64,000 nt of DNA from Mycolicibacterium vulneris. GTDB taxonomy: Bacteria; Actinomycetota; Actinomycetes; Mycobacteriales; Mycobacteriaceae. Where the stretch lies: positions 62,001 to 126,000 of the forward strand of contig NZ_NCXM01000017.1 in the NCBI RefSeq assembly GCF_002104765.1, given 5' to 3'. A model generated the notes under the pieces. It searched no databases. It was not told where the DNA came from and was given only the letters and a program-made list of their open reading frames with translations. Below, in pieces: positions 34,143 to 42,262 of this stretch. The position numbers were made by a program, and so were the translations under genes. The first letter of the stretch is position 1, and the number at the start of each line of letters is the position of its first letter.

Positions 34143-34160
34143 ACAAAGATACGTATTTGT
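34143..34160. promoter_or_regulatory. Inverted repeat between tetR and the DUF2236 gene
   Basis: ACAAA (34143-34147) and TTTGT (34156-34160) flank an 8-base centre that contains the palindrome ATACGTAT. It is AT-rich against a GC-rich background and lies 41 bases before the ATG at 34201, a normal operator position for the divergent TetR. Confidence 0.45.
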
Positions 34161-34200
34161 GTCATTGATTCACAACGTCTGGCGCGACGAGGAGGTGGGC

Positions 34201-35160
34201 ATGACCGCCCAGAACGACGAGCTGACCGCACCGAGCGCGGGGTCGCGGTTCGACACCGGCGTTCGCGAAGCGATGCCCATGCCGATCGACGACGAGGCTG
34301 CCAACACCGCACCGCGGCTGGGTCCGGATTCGTTGATCTGGAAGTTTTACGGGGACAACCGGACTCAGCTCTTCGGATTCCAGCGCACCGCCGGGGTGGA
34401 GAACTGCATCGAACAACTCGCCCAGGGCGTGCTGGACCACTCCGTCATCTTCAGCGACACGCTGGGCCGGGCCAAGCGGACAGCGCCGCCCCTGATGAAC
34501 ACCGTCTACTCCGACGAACCCCACGAGTGGGGCCGCAAGGTGCGCGACTTCCACAAAACGATCAAGGGCACCATCAGCGACGGCTCGAGGTACCACGCGC
34601 TGAATCCGGAGCTGTTCTACTGGGCGCACGCCAGCTTCGTCGACCAGGTCATCTACAACACCGACACGTTCATCCGCAGGCTGTCGCGCGCGGAGAAGGA
34701 ACAGATCTTCAACGAGGGCAAGCTCTGGTACAGCCTGTACGGCGTCAGCGACCGCGGACAACCGCAGACCTACGACGATTTCCTGGCCTACTGGGGCGAG
34801 ATGCTCGACCGGTTCGTCCCGCACAAGACCGTGCTCTACGGCACCGGCTACATCCGCAAGGGCATCCCCGGCCCGCGCCGGATTCCCAAGCCGGTGTGGA
34901 AGATCCTGTCGGCGCCGCTGAACGCCTACACCCGGCTGGTCGTGGTCGGCACCCTGCCGCCCCAGATGCGCGAGGTGTGCCAGCTGCAGTGGGACGCCAA
35001 GAAGGAGAAGCGCTTTCAGCGCTTCGCCGCGGCCATCCGGGCGCTCAACCCGCTGTTCAACCGGCTGCCCGTCCGGGTGCTCTACACGAGCTGGGCGGCC
35101 GCGGCGTGGCAGCGCGCCGGCGTCGACCCGCGCGCGCTGCACAACCGGCCGGCCGCGTAA
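34201..35160 (+). CDS. DUF2236 (MpaB/latex-clearing-like) oxygenase family protein
   Basis: A 319-residue protein of the DUF2236 family, which includes the heme-containing latex clearing protein and the fungal MpaB oxygenase. Recognisable parts are DSLIWKFYGDNRTQLFGFQRT near the N terminus, then a central RDFHKTIKGT and ELFYWAHASFVDQVI, whose histidines are candidate heme or metal ligands. The ATG at 34201 has GGAGG six bases upstream, better than the GTG at 34159. It is divergent from tetR with an operator-like repeat between. An oxidative role on a hydrophobic substrate is likely but unproven. Confidence 0.82.
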   Translation: MTAQNDELTAPSAGSRFDTGVREAMPMPIDDEAANTAPRLGPDSLIWKFYGDNRTQLFGFQRTAGVENCIEQLAQGVLDHSVIFSDTLGRAKRTAPPLMNTVYSDEPHEWGRKVRDFHKTIKGTISDGSRYHALNPELFYWAHASFVDQVIYNTDTFIRRLSRAEKEQIFNEGKLWYSLYGVSDRGQPQTYDDFLAYWGEMLDRFVPHKTVLYGTGYIRKGIPGPRRIPKPVWKILSAPLNAYTRLVVVGTLPPQMREVCQLQWDAKKEKRFQRFAAAIRALNPLFNRLPVRVLYTSWAAAAWQRAGVDPRALHNRPAA

Positions 35161-35309
35161 CGGATTACTCGTCGCCCGCGTTTGTCGTGACACCGCGCGG
35201 GTGCATAGGGCATCGTGGTTAGCCGGCTCCGCATTGGGGCATTCCGCTCCGTCGGCCGAATGGGCCGGTCGAGCGAGCCGATGGCAGGGCGACCCGAAGG
35301 AGAACCGCG

Positions 35310-36074
35310 ATGCAAATGACCGGCAATACCGTTCTGGTCACCGGTGGCGGCAGCGGCATCGGCCGCGGCCTGGCCGAGTCTTTCCACCGCTTGGGCAACC
35401 AGGTGATCATCGCGTCCCGGCGCAGCGACCATCTGCGGGCCGTGGCCGAGGCCAACCCGGGCATGCAGACCCTGTCGCTCGATCAGGGTGACCCCGCCGA
35501 CATCCGGCGATTCGCCACCGAGCTGACCGACCGCTACCCAGACCTCAACGTGGTGGTCAACAACGCTGGGATTCAGCGGGTAGAGGACCTGACCGGCAGC
35601 AACGTCGGCCTGGCCGAACAGAGCATCGTCGTCAACCTCCTGGGCCCCCTCCGGTTGACCTCGGCCCTGCTGCCGGCGCTGCTGCGCAAGCCCCACGCCA
35701 CGATCCTCAACGTCACGTCCGGGCTGGCCTTCATGCCCAGCGCGCTCACCCCGACCTACTGCGCCGCCAAGGCGGCGCTGCACTCCTACACCGAGTCGCT
35801 GCGGTTCCAGCTGCGCGACACCTCGGTGCAGGTGATCGAGATCATCCCGCCGCACGTGCAGACCGCGCTGCAGGGCGAGCGGGGATTCGACCCCCGGGCG
35901 ATGCCGCTGGAGGACTACATCACCGAGACGATGACGCTGCTGCAGACGCAGCCGGACGCCAAGGAGATCGTGGTGGAGCGCGTCAAGATGTTCCGGTACG
36001 CCGAGCGTGACGGCACCTACGACGACATCTATCCGCGTTTCAACGAGGCGATCACCGCCCTGCTCGGCAGTTAG
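35310..36074 (+). CDS. Short-chain dehydrogenase, DltE-like
   Basis: A 254-residue SDR. VTGGGSGIGRG is the cofactor motif, followed by IIASRRSDHLRAV, then VVVNNAGIQR and the active site YCAAKAALHSY. The pattern with IPPHVQTAL after the active site fits the DltE-like group. AAGGAG lies eight bases before the ATG at 35310. It follows the DUF2236 gene after a 149-base gap on the same strand. Substrate unknown. Confidence 0.87.
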   Translation: MQMTGNTVLVTGGGSGIGRGLAESFHRLGNQVIIASRRSDHLRAVAEANPGMQTLSLDQGDPADIRRFATELTDRYPDLNVVVNNAGIQRVEDLTGSNVGLAEQSIVVNLLGPLRLTSALLPALLRKPHATILNVTSGLAFMPSALTPTYCAAKAALHSYTESLRFQLRDTSVQVIEIIPPHVQTALQGERGFDPRAMPLEDYITETMTLLQTQPDAKEIVVERVKMFRYAERDGTYDDIYPRFNEAITALLGS

Positions 36075-36244
36075 GCTCGCGCGGCGTGCCTAGCCCGGCT
36101 ACCTCCGCGATCCGGCATGGCGCTGAACATCACGTGCACGCCGATGAAACTCCTTGTGAAATAAGGCGATAAAGCGATACCAGGACGTGAGTGAAGGCCC
36201 GGTGTCCTTGGCGTAGCGGTCCGCGATGGGACAAGATCGAGGAC

Positions 36245-37342
36245 ATGGCCGAAGTCGACCTCTCCCTGTTGGACGTCCCGCGCGCGGCACCGGTCGAGGA
36301 TGCCGAGGCCTATCTGCGCGCGGCGATCGCCTGGCACTTCGGTGACGACACCGGGTCGCCGTTCTGGCTGCGGACCGCCGGCGCACTGGACTTCAACCCG
36401 TTGACCGACATCAACACCTTTGCCGATCTGCGGTTGTTTCCCAACCTAGTCAACGAATTGCGCAGCGTCCCAGTGGAGGATCTCATTCCACGCGGTTACC
36501 TCGCCCAGGGATCCGCGCCACCGGTGCCCCAGATCTTCGAATCCGGCGGCACCACCGGCGCCCCGAAACGCACTGCGCAACTGCCGGATTGGGTCGCGCA
36601 GATCATCGAATGGCAAACCGAGGACTTCGCCACGGGCGGCTTCCGGCAGGGCCAGGGCTTTCTCTGCCTGATGCCGAGCGGGCCACACGGCGTCGGCTAC
36701 TTCTCCCGGCTGGTGTCGCAGCGGCTCGGCGCGGCCTTCCACGCGATCGACATCGATCCGCGCTGGGTCAAAAGGATCGCCGCCCGCGCCGCCGACGTGG
36801 CGGCCTACGTCGACCACGTCGTCGAGCAGGCCGTCTTCGTGTTGCAGACTCAGAACGTCGCCAATCTGCAGACCACCCCGCCGCTGCTGGAAGCCATGGC
36901 CCGCGACGATCGGGTGGTCGAGCTGGTCAACGACAAGATCCGCTACCTGCTGCTCAGCGGCGCGCATGTGGATGCCGACACACTCGACGTGCTGCGCGGC
37001 ATCTTCCCCGCGACCACGATCACCATGGCGTTCGGCAGCACCATGGTGCTGTCGCAGGCGGTGACCCGAACCGTCGACGGCGACACATTCGTCTTCGACC
37101 CCCGCACCCCGTACGTGGTGTTCTGGGTGGTCGATCCCGACACCGGGGAGCGGGTTCCCTACGGGCAGCAGGGCCAAGTGGTGATGAACCACGTCAGCAA
37201 GGGCATGTTCATACCGAACAACCTGGAGCGCGACCTGGCGATCAGGATGCCCGGGCCGGCGGGCGAACTCAGTGACTCGGTCAGCGAGGTGCGGCCGGTG
37301 GCCACCTTCGAGGGCGAGGCCGTCATCGAAGGCGTGTACTGA
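36245..37342 (+). CDS. EhpF/LuxE-like acyl-adenylating protein (ANL superfamily)
   Basis: A 365-residue protein that should activate a carboxylic acid with ATP. The adenylation motif is FESGGTTGAPKRT near residues 100-112, the acyl-binding core follows with LLLSGAHVDADTL and AFGSTMVLSQ, and GEVRxxG-type adenylate motifs are weaker. It lacks the mobile C-terminal lid domain of ordinary acyl-CoA ligases, as reported for the phenazine-pathway protein EhpF and as in LuxE. The next gene, starting two bases after its stop, encodes an acyl reductase of the LuxC/aldehyde dehydrogenase type. Together they could reduce an acid to an aldehyde. The ATG at 36245 is used. Confidence 0.75.
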   Translation: MAEVDLSLLDVPRAAPVEDAEAYLRAAIAWHFGDDTGSPFWLRTAGALDFNPLTDINTFADLRLFPNLVNELRSVPVEDLIPRGYLAQGSAPPVPQIFESGGTTGAPKRTAQLPDWVAQIIEWQTEDFATGGFRQGQGFLCLMPSGPHGVGYFSRLVSQRLGAAFHAIDIDPRWVKRIAARAADVAAYVDHVVEQAVFVLQTQNVANLQTTPPLLEAMARDDRVVELVNDKIRYLLLSGAHVDADTLDVLRGIFPATTITMAFGSTMVLSQAVTRTVDGDTFVFDPRTPYVVFWVVDPDTGERVPYGQQGQVVMNHVSKGMFIPNNLERDLAIRMPGPAGELSDSVSEVRPVATFEGEAVIEGVY

Positions 37343-37344
37343 GC

Positions 37345-38742
37345 GTGGCGGGTGAAAACATCGGCGCCGCAACCGGTTTAGTAGCGCTGGACGCGCTCGG
37401 CGCTGACGGCGAGTACCGGACCCGCAACAGCGACGTGATCACCACCACCGCGGGCGTCGCCGTCGCGGAGCTGAGCATGGTTCCGCCGCTCTACGTTTCG
37501 CGCACGCTGGGCGCGCAGCGCAAGGCCGCACCGCTGCCGCTCGCCCAGCGCGCGGCGGCGCTGTCCCGGGCGGCCGACATCTTCAGCAGCGGCGTGGTAG
37601 CCGGACTGGATTTCGAGGCCTATGTCGGGTTGGCGAGCCGGATCTCGGGCATGCCGATCGCCATCACCCGCGCCGGGGCGCGGGGCGTGGCCGACGCGGT
37701 CGCCAGCGCGTTCGATGCGGTGCGACCGGCTCAGCCGGTGGGGGCGACGCTGGACTGGCGCGACGAGCGCACCCGCGCGGGCGGCGCGCTGTGGGTGCGC
37801 CGGGGTGAAGTGTTCGCCGTGCACGCGGCCGGAAACGGCCCCGGCGTCCATGGGCTCTGGCCCCAGGCGCTGGCGCTGGGCTACCGGGTCGCGGTGCGCC
37901 CATCGCGGCGCGAACCGCTGACGGCGCATCGGCTGGTGTGCGCGCTGCGGCAGGCCGGGTTTCGCGCCGAGGACGCCGTCTATCTGCCCACCGACCATGC
38001 CGGGGCCGACGAAATCATCCGGTCCGCCGACCTCGCCATGGTCTACGGCGGCCAGGACGTGGTCGACAAGTACGCCGGCGATCCGGCGGTGATCGTGAAC
38101 GGACCGGGGCGCACCAAGATCCTGATCACCGCCGACCGGGACTGGCGTGACCATCTGGACGTCATCGTCGATTCGATCGCCAACCACGGCGGCATGGCGT
38201 GCGTCAACACCACCGCGGTGCTCTGCGAGGGCGACGCCACCGCTCTAGCTCGGGCGATCGCCGAACGACTGGCGGCCATCGAGCCACTGCCCACCGACGA
38301 CGAGCGGGCGAACCTGCCCACTCAGCCCGTCGAGAAGGCGCGCGCCCTGGCAAACTTCCTGGCGGCCAAGGCCGCCGGGTCAACCCCGCTGCTCGGCGCC
38401 GATCAGGTGGTCGCCGACCTCGGGGACGGCTATGCCGCGCTGCGCCCCGCCGTCCATCTGCTGGCCGAACCCGACGTCGACACACTCAACCTCGAGCTGC
38501 CCTTCCCGTGCGTGTGGGTGTCGGCCTGGACGCGCGAGGCCGGAATGCGGCCGTTGCGGCATTCGCTCGTCGTCACCGCGATCACCGGCGACGAGACGCT
38601 GATCGACGATCTGGTCGCCGAACCGACCGTCGGCAACGTCTACTGCGGACACCATCCGACGTGGTTGCACGCACCGCACATTCCGCACGACGGATTCCTG
38701 GCTGACGCCCTGATGCGCAACAAGGGCTTCATCAGGGATTAG
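37345..38742 (+). CDS. Aldehyde dehydrogenase-superfamily acyl reductase (LuxC/EhpG-like)
   Basis: A 465-residue protein with the aldehyde dehydrogenase fold. GNGPGVHGLWPQALALGYRV and VRPSRREPLTAHRL are the NAD(P)-binding elements, VYGGQDVVDKYAG follows, and the nucleophile Cys is in NHGGMACVNTT. The low similarity to metabolic aldehyde dehydrogenases and the partnership with an adenylating protein suggest the direction acyl to aldehyde. The GTG start lies two bases after the preceding stop, so the pair is one operon. An alternative is a plain aldehyde dehydrogenase. It converges with the cutinase gene (21 bases between). Confidence 0.77.
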   Translation: MAGENIGAATGLVALDALGADGEYRTRNSDVITTTAGVAVAELSMVPPLYVSRTLGAQRKAAPLPLAQRAAALSRAADIFSSGVVAGLDFEAYVGLASRISGMPIAITRAGARGVADAVASAFDAVRPAQPVGATLDWRDERTRAGGALWVRRGEVFAVHAAGNGPGVHGLWPQALALGYRVAVRPSRREPLTAHRLVCALRQAGFRAEDAVYLPTDHAGADEIIRSADLAMVYGGQDVVDKYAGDPAVIVNGPGRTKILITADRDWRDHLDVIVDSIANHGGMACVNTTAVLCEGDATALARAIAERLAAIEPLPTDDERANLPTQPVEKARALANFLAAKAAGSTPLLGADQVVADLGDGYAALRPAVHLLAEPDVDTLNLELPFPCVWVSAWTREAGMRPLRHSLVVTAITGDETLIDDLVAEPTVGNVYCGHHPTWLHAPHIPHDGFLADALMRNKGFIRD

Positions 38743-38763
38743 CCGGGAATCCCCGTCGGGCCG

Positions 38764-39507
38764 TTACTCTCCGAAGCCGCCGTGCGGCGACGCGACCGAC
38801 TGTGCGCCGGGCCCGCCCGTACCCAAGTGGCTGGAGGCGAAGGCGACTCCCTTGTCGATCATCGCGCCGTCGTCGGCGTAGGTGTCGTGTGCGGCGAAGT
38901 TGAGACCGTCGGAGCAGACCGGGTCCTCGGTGGCGCACACCTTGACCGTCTTGTCCTGGTAGAGCGGGCCGATGACCACGGGCGGTTCGTTGAGGAAGTT
39001 CATCGCCCGCACGTTGGGCATGCCGAACAGCACGACCGAGGAGACGTGGCTGGCCACGTCGGGGCTGAGCGGTTTGGGCACGGTGTTGGGGTCGATGCCG
39101 TCGGGCACGGCGGCCGAGGTGACAAAGCCCATGACGGCCGCGCCCTGCGAGTAGCCGCCGAGCACCATCTTGGTGTTGGGGCAGTCGTGGGCCATCGAAT
39201 TGACGTGCGCGCCCGCGTCTCTGACGCCGTCGATGCCGGTATCCCATTGGTCGCTGGCGGGGTAGTTGACCGGATACACATCGAACGACCGCCCGCCGAC
39301 GCGCTGATGCAGCGCATCGACGAAGGCCTGACCGGTGGGGCCGACCCCCGGCGCTTCACCGGTGCCACGGGCGAACACCACTTGCACGTCCGGACACTGG
39401 GCCGAGGCAGAGGGGATAACGGAAGTGGACAAGGCCGACACGGCCACGCCCGACGCTGCGAGAACTACTGCTGAACCGAGGGAACGAACTAATTGACGCG
39501 CAATCAT
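38764..39507 (-). CDS. Secreted cutinase family protein
   Basis: A serine esterase of about 247 residues of the cutinase family, exported to cut lipid or polyester substrates. The signal peptide runs from MIARQLVRSLG to about PSASAQ, with the mature protein starting at CPDVQVVFARGTGEAP, the family start. GGYSQGAAV holds the catalytic Ser, CATEDPVCSDG the catalytic Asp between a disulfide pair, and AAHDTYADDG the His. All catalytic residues are present, as are the paired cysteines. The ATG at 39507 gives a good signal sequence; the frame opens at 39531. It is alone on its strand. Several cutinase-like proteins are known in mycobacteria. Confidence 0.92.
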   Translation of the reverse strand: MIARQLVRSLGSAVVLAASGVAVSALSTSVIPSASAQCPDVQVVFARGTGEAPGVGPTGQAFVDALHQRVGGRSFDVYPVNYPASDQWDTGIDGVRDAGAHVNSMAHDCPNTKMVLGGYSQGAAVMGFVTSAAVPDGIDPNTVPKPLSPDVASHVSSVVLFGMPNVRAMNFLNEPPVVIGPLYQDKTVKVCATEDPVCSDGLNFAAHDTYADDGAMIDKGVAFASSHLGTGGPGAQSVASPHGGFGE

Positions 39508-39791
39508 GCCGCCATTGTGCCCAGCCAACACGCCCCCTAAACACCCGAAACACCGAAATTACCGTGGTCTCATAAAATAACCGCCGCTGATGCGGACGGG
39601 CTGAGATTGGTTGTGCGCGGCGCTCATCACGGGTGAGCGCTCGGGCGGCCGCCGCCCACCCGTCGCCGGGGTCGCTCGGGAGCCGTCTTCGCCGGGGCGG
39701 AGCGCGGGCCCGGACTGCAATGTGGTCTGCTACTTGAAGTTACCGGACCGGGGTACGGTGAAGCAGCCGCCGACCCCGGCAAGCGGCTCGA

Positions 39792-40706
39792 GTGAATGCG
39801 GCAGCGAAGTTGAACGCAATAGCGCAGGCCCTGAACACGGTCACGGACCACGTGGCCAACCCGGCCCGGGTATCGGACCCGGACAAGTTGCGGGACACCG
39901 TCCTCGGCAAGACCGTCTTGGTGACGGGCGCCTCCTACGGCATCGGTGAGGCGACCGCGCGCAGCCTGGCCGCGGCGGGGGCGACCGTCGTGGTGGTCGC
40001 CCGGTCCGAGGAACGGCTCCGCGACCTCGCGGCGTCGATCAACGCCGGCGGAGGTCGCGCGGTCGCCTACCCGACCGACCTCACCGACGAATCCGCGGTG
40101 AGCGCCCTGACCAAGCAGATCACCGAGGAGCACGGCCCGCTCGACATCGTGGTGAGCAACGCTGGCAAGTCATTGCGCCGCTCGCTGCATGACCAGTACG
40201 ACCGGCCGCACGACTTCCAGCGCACCATCGACATCAACTACCTGGGGCCGGTGCGGCTGCTGCTCGGGCTGCTGCCGGCCATGCGCGGCAACGGCAGCGG
40301 GCACATCGTGAACGTGTCGAGCGTCGCGGTACGGGTGGCGCCGGGTCCGCAATGGGGTGCCTATCAGGCGTCCAAGGGCGCCTTCGACCGGTGGTTGCGC
40401 AGCGTCGCGCCGGAGCTGCATACCGACGGCGTCGATGTCACCACCGTCTACTTCGCGCTGGTCCGCACCAGGATGATCGCGCCCACCCCGCTGCTGGGCA
40501 GCCTTCCGGGACTCTCACCTGACGAAGCCGCCGACGCCATCGCCAAGGCGATCATCGAGCGGCCCCGGACCATTGCGCCGCCTTGGGTGCTGCCGGCCGA
40601 GTTGGCCTCGGTGCTGCTGGCCGGGCCCGCCGACTACGCGGCCCGGCTGTGGCATCGCCGGTTCTTCAGCGAGCCCGACACCGACGAGGCCGACGATGGC
40701 GAATGA
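39792..40706 (+). CDS. Short-chain dehydrogenase linked to an acyl-CoA ligase
   Basis: A 304-residue SDR with an N-terminal extension of about 38 residues before the core. VTGASYGIGEA is the cofactor motif, VSNAGKSLRRS replaces the more common NNAG, and the active site is VNVSSVAV with YQASKGAF. A C-terminal tail (PPWVLPAELASVLLAGPADYA) is hydrophobic and may touch the membrane. The start is the GTG at 39792. Its last 11 bases overlap the acyl-CoA ligase gene, so both are translationally coupled and probably act on the same acyl chain. The 284-base gap upstream shared with the cutinase has no clear motif. Confidence 0.86.
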   Translation: MNAAAKLNAIAQALNTVTDHVANPARVSDPDKLRDTVLGKTVLVTGASYGIGEATARSLAAAGATVVVVARSEERLRDLAASINAGGGRAVAYPTDLTDESAVSALTKQITEEHGPLDIVVSNAGKSLRRSLHDQYDRPHDFQRTIDINYLGPVRLLLGLLPAMRGNGSGHIVNVSSVAVRVAPGPQWGAYQASKGAFDRWLRSVAPELHTDGVDVTTVYFALVRTRMIAPTPLLGSLPGLSPDEAADAIAKAIIERPRTIAPPWVLPAELASVLLAGPADYAARLWHRRFFSEPDTDEADDGE

Positions 40707-42258
40707 TCGCGTGGTCCCCACCGCCGCCCGGGCCCTGCTGCGCTCCGGTCTGCTCACCCCGCCGGCGCCGCTCGCGGGTTTCCGGCTCCTGCGCGAGGTT
40801 CGCCGGGGCGGCACCAATCCCTACACGTTGCTGGCGGTCACCACCGCCCGTTGGCCCGACCGGACCGCGATCGTCGACGACGACGGCGCGCTGACCTATC
40901 GCCAGCTGCAGCGAGCGACCGAGTCGCTGGCCCGGCGGCTGGCCGCCGAAGGCGCTGCACCCGGGCAGGCTATCGGGGTTATGTGCCGCAACGGACGCGG
41001 TTTCGCAGCGGGCGTTTTCGCCGCGGCCCTGCTGGGCGCCGACGTCGTGCCGATGAGCACGGAGTTCCGCAGCGACGCGCTGGCGGCCGCCGTCGAGGCC
41101 CACCGCATCTCGACCGTGGTCGTCGACGCTGAATTCGCCGAGCGGGTCCGGAGTGCGGACGACTCGGTCGTCACGGTCGATCCGGCGACGGTCGGCACCG
41201 ACGAAGGCGCTCGCCCGGACGTCGCCACCCCCGGCCGCATCGTGCTGCTGACGTCGGGCACCACCGGGAAGCCCAAGGGCGTGCCGCGCACACCGCAGAT
41301 GCGCTCGGCGGTGGGCGTGTGGGTGACGATCCTCGATCGCACCCGGTTGCGCACAGGTTCGCGGATTTCGGTGGCAATGCCCATGTTTCACGGGCTGGGA
41401 CTAGGCATGCTGATGCTGACCTTCGCGCTCGGGGGCACCGTCCTGACCCGCCGTGAGTTCGACGCCGAGGCCGCGCTGGCCCAGGCGTCGCTGCACCGCG
41501 CCGACGCCTTCACCGCGGTGCCGGTTGTGCTCGCGCGAATCCTGGAGCTGCCCGAGCAGGTGCGGGAGCGAAACCCGCTGCCCTACTTGCGCACGGTGAT
41601 CTCCAGCGGCGACCGCCTCGACCCCACTCTGGGCCAGCGGTTCATGGACGCCTATGGCGACATCCTCTACAACGGCTACGGCTCCACCGAGGTCGGCATC
41701 GGCGCGCTGGCCACGCCGGCGGATCTGCGCGAGGCCCCCGAAACCGTCGGGAGGCCCGTCGTCGGGTGCCCGGTGCGCATCTTCAACAAGAACGACAAGC
41801 CGGTCGGGCCGCGGGTCACCGGGCGGATCTTCGTCGGCGGCGAATTGACCAGCGAGGGCTACACCGATGGCGCGGCGAAAGCCGTTGTCGACGGCATGAC
41901 CAGCACGGGTGACATGGGCTATCTGGACAACGCCGGCCGGCTCTTCATCGTCGGCCGCGAAGACGACATGATCATCTCCGGCGGCGAGAACGTGTATCCG
42001 CGTGCGGTCGAGAATGCGCTGGCCCAGCACCCCGCCATCGCCGACAACGCGGTCATCGGGGTCCCCGACGAACGGTTCGGTCAGCGCCTGGCGGCGTTCG
42101 TGGTCGCGCAGCCGGGCGGCGAGATCGACGTGGCCGAGCTGCGCGAGTACCTGAAGGGCCGGGTCTCTCGCTTCGAACAGCCCCGCGACATCAACGTCGT
42201 CGACAGCATCCCGCGCAACCCCGCCGGCAAGGTGCTGCGCAAAGAACTGTCCGACTGA
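40696..42258 (+). CDS. Acyl-CoA synthetase/AMP-dependent ligase (FadD type)
   Basis: A 520-residue adenylate-forming ligase that activates a fatty or related acid to acyl-CoA or acyl-AMP. TSGTTGKPKGVPRT is the AMP-binding motif near residues 188-201, YNGYGSTEVG the A5 motif, STGDMGYLD the A7 motif and RNPAGKVLRKEL the C-terminal Lys motif. All are intact. The N-terminal segment LLTPPAPLAGFRLL is a short extension. The ATG at 40696 lies within the 3' end of the SDR gene (11-base overlap). It ends four bases from the convergent ctpI gene. The specific FadD class cannot be told by eye. Confidence 0.9.
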   Translation: MANDRVVPTAARALLRSGLLTPPAPLAGFRLLREVRRGGTNPYTLLAVTTARWPDRTAIVDDDGALTYRQLQRATESLARRLAAEGAAPGQAIGVMCRNGRGFAAGVFAAALLGADVVPMSTEFRSDALAAAVEAHRISTVVVDAEFAERVRSADDSVVTVDPATVGTDEGARPDVATPGRIVLLTSGTTGKPKGVPRTPQMRSAVGVWVTILDRTRLRTGSRISVAMPMFHGLGLGMLMLTFALGGTVLTRREFDAEAALAQASLHRADAFTAVPVVLARILELPEQVRERNPLPYLRTVISSGDRLDPTLGQRFMDAYGDILYNGYGSTEVGIGALATPADLREAPETVGRPVVGCPVRIFNKNDKPVGPRVTGRIFVGGELTSEGYTDGAAKAVVDGMTSTGDMGYLDNAGRLFIVGREDDMIISGGENVYPRAVENALAQHPAIADNAVIGVPDERFGQRLAAFVVAQPGGEIDVAELREYLKGRVSRFEQPRDINVVDSIPRNPAGKVLRKELSD

Positions 42259-42262
42259 CGGC

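Noticed and set aside
34044..35222. 392-codon frame overlapping the DUF2236 gene in another plus frame
   Set aside because: Arginine-rich shadow; the DUF2236 frame has a good ribosome-binding site and family pattern.
36245..38742. A true lux-type bioluminescence operon
   Set aside because: Only the acid-reductase-like parts are present; no luciferase or flavin reductase genes are nearby.
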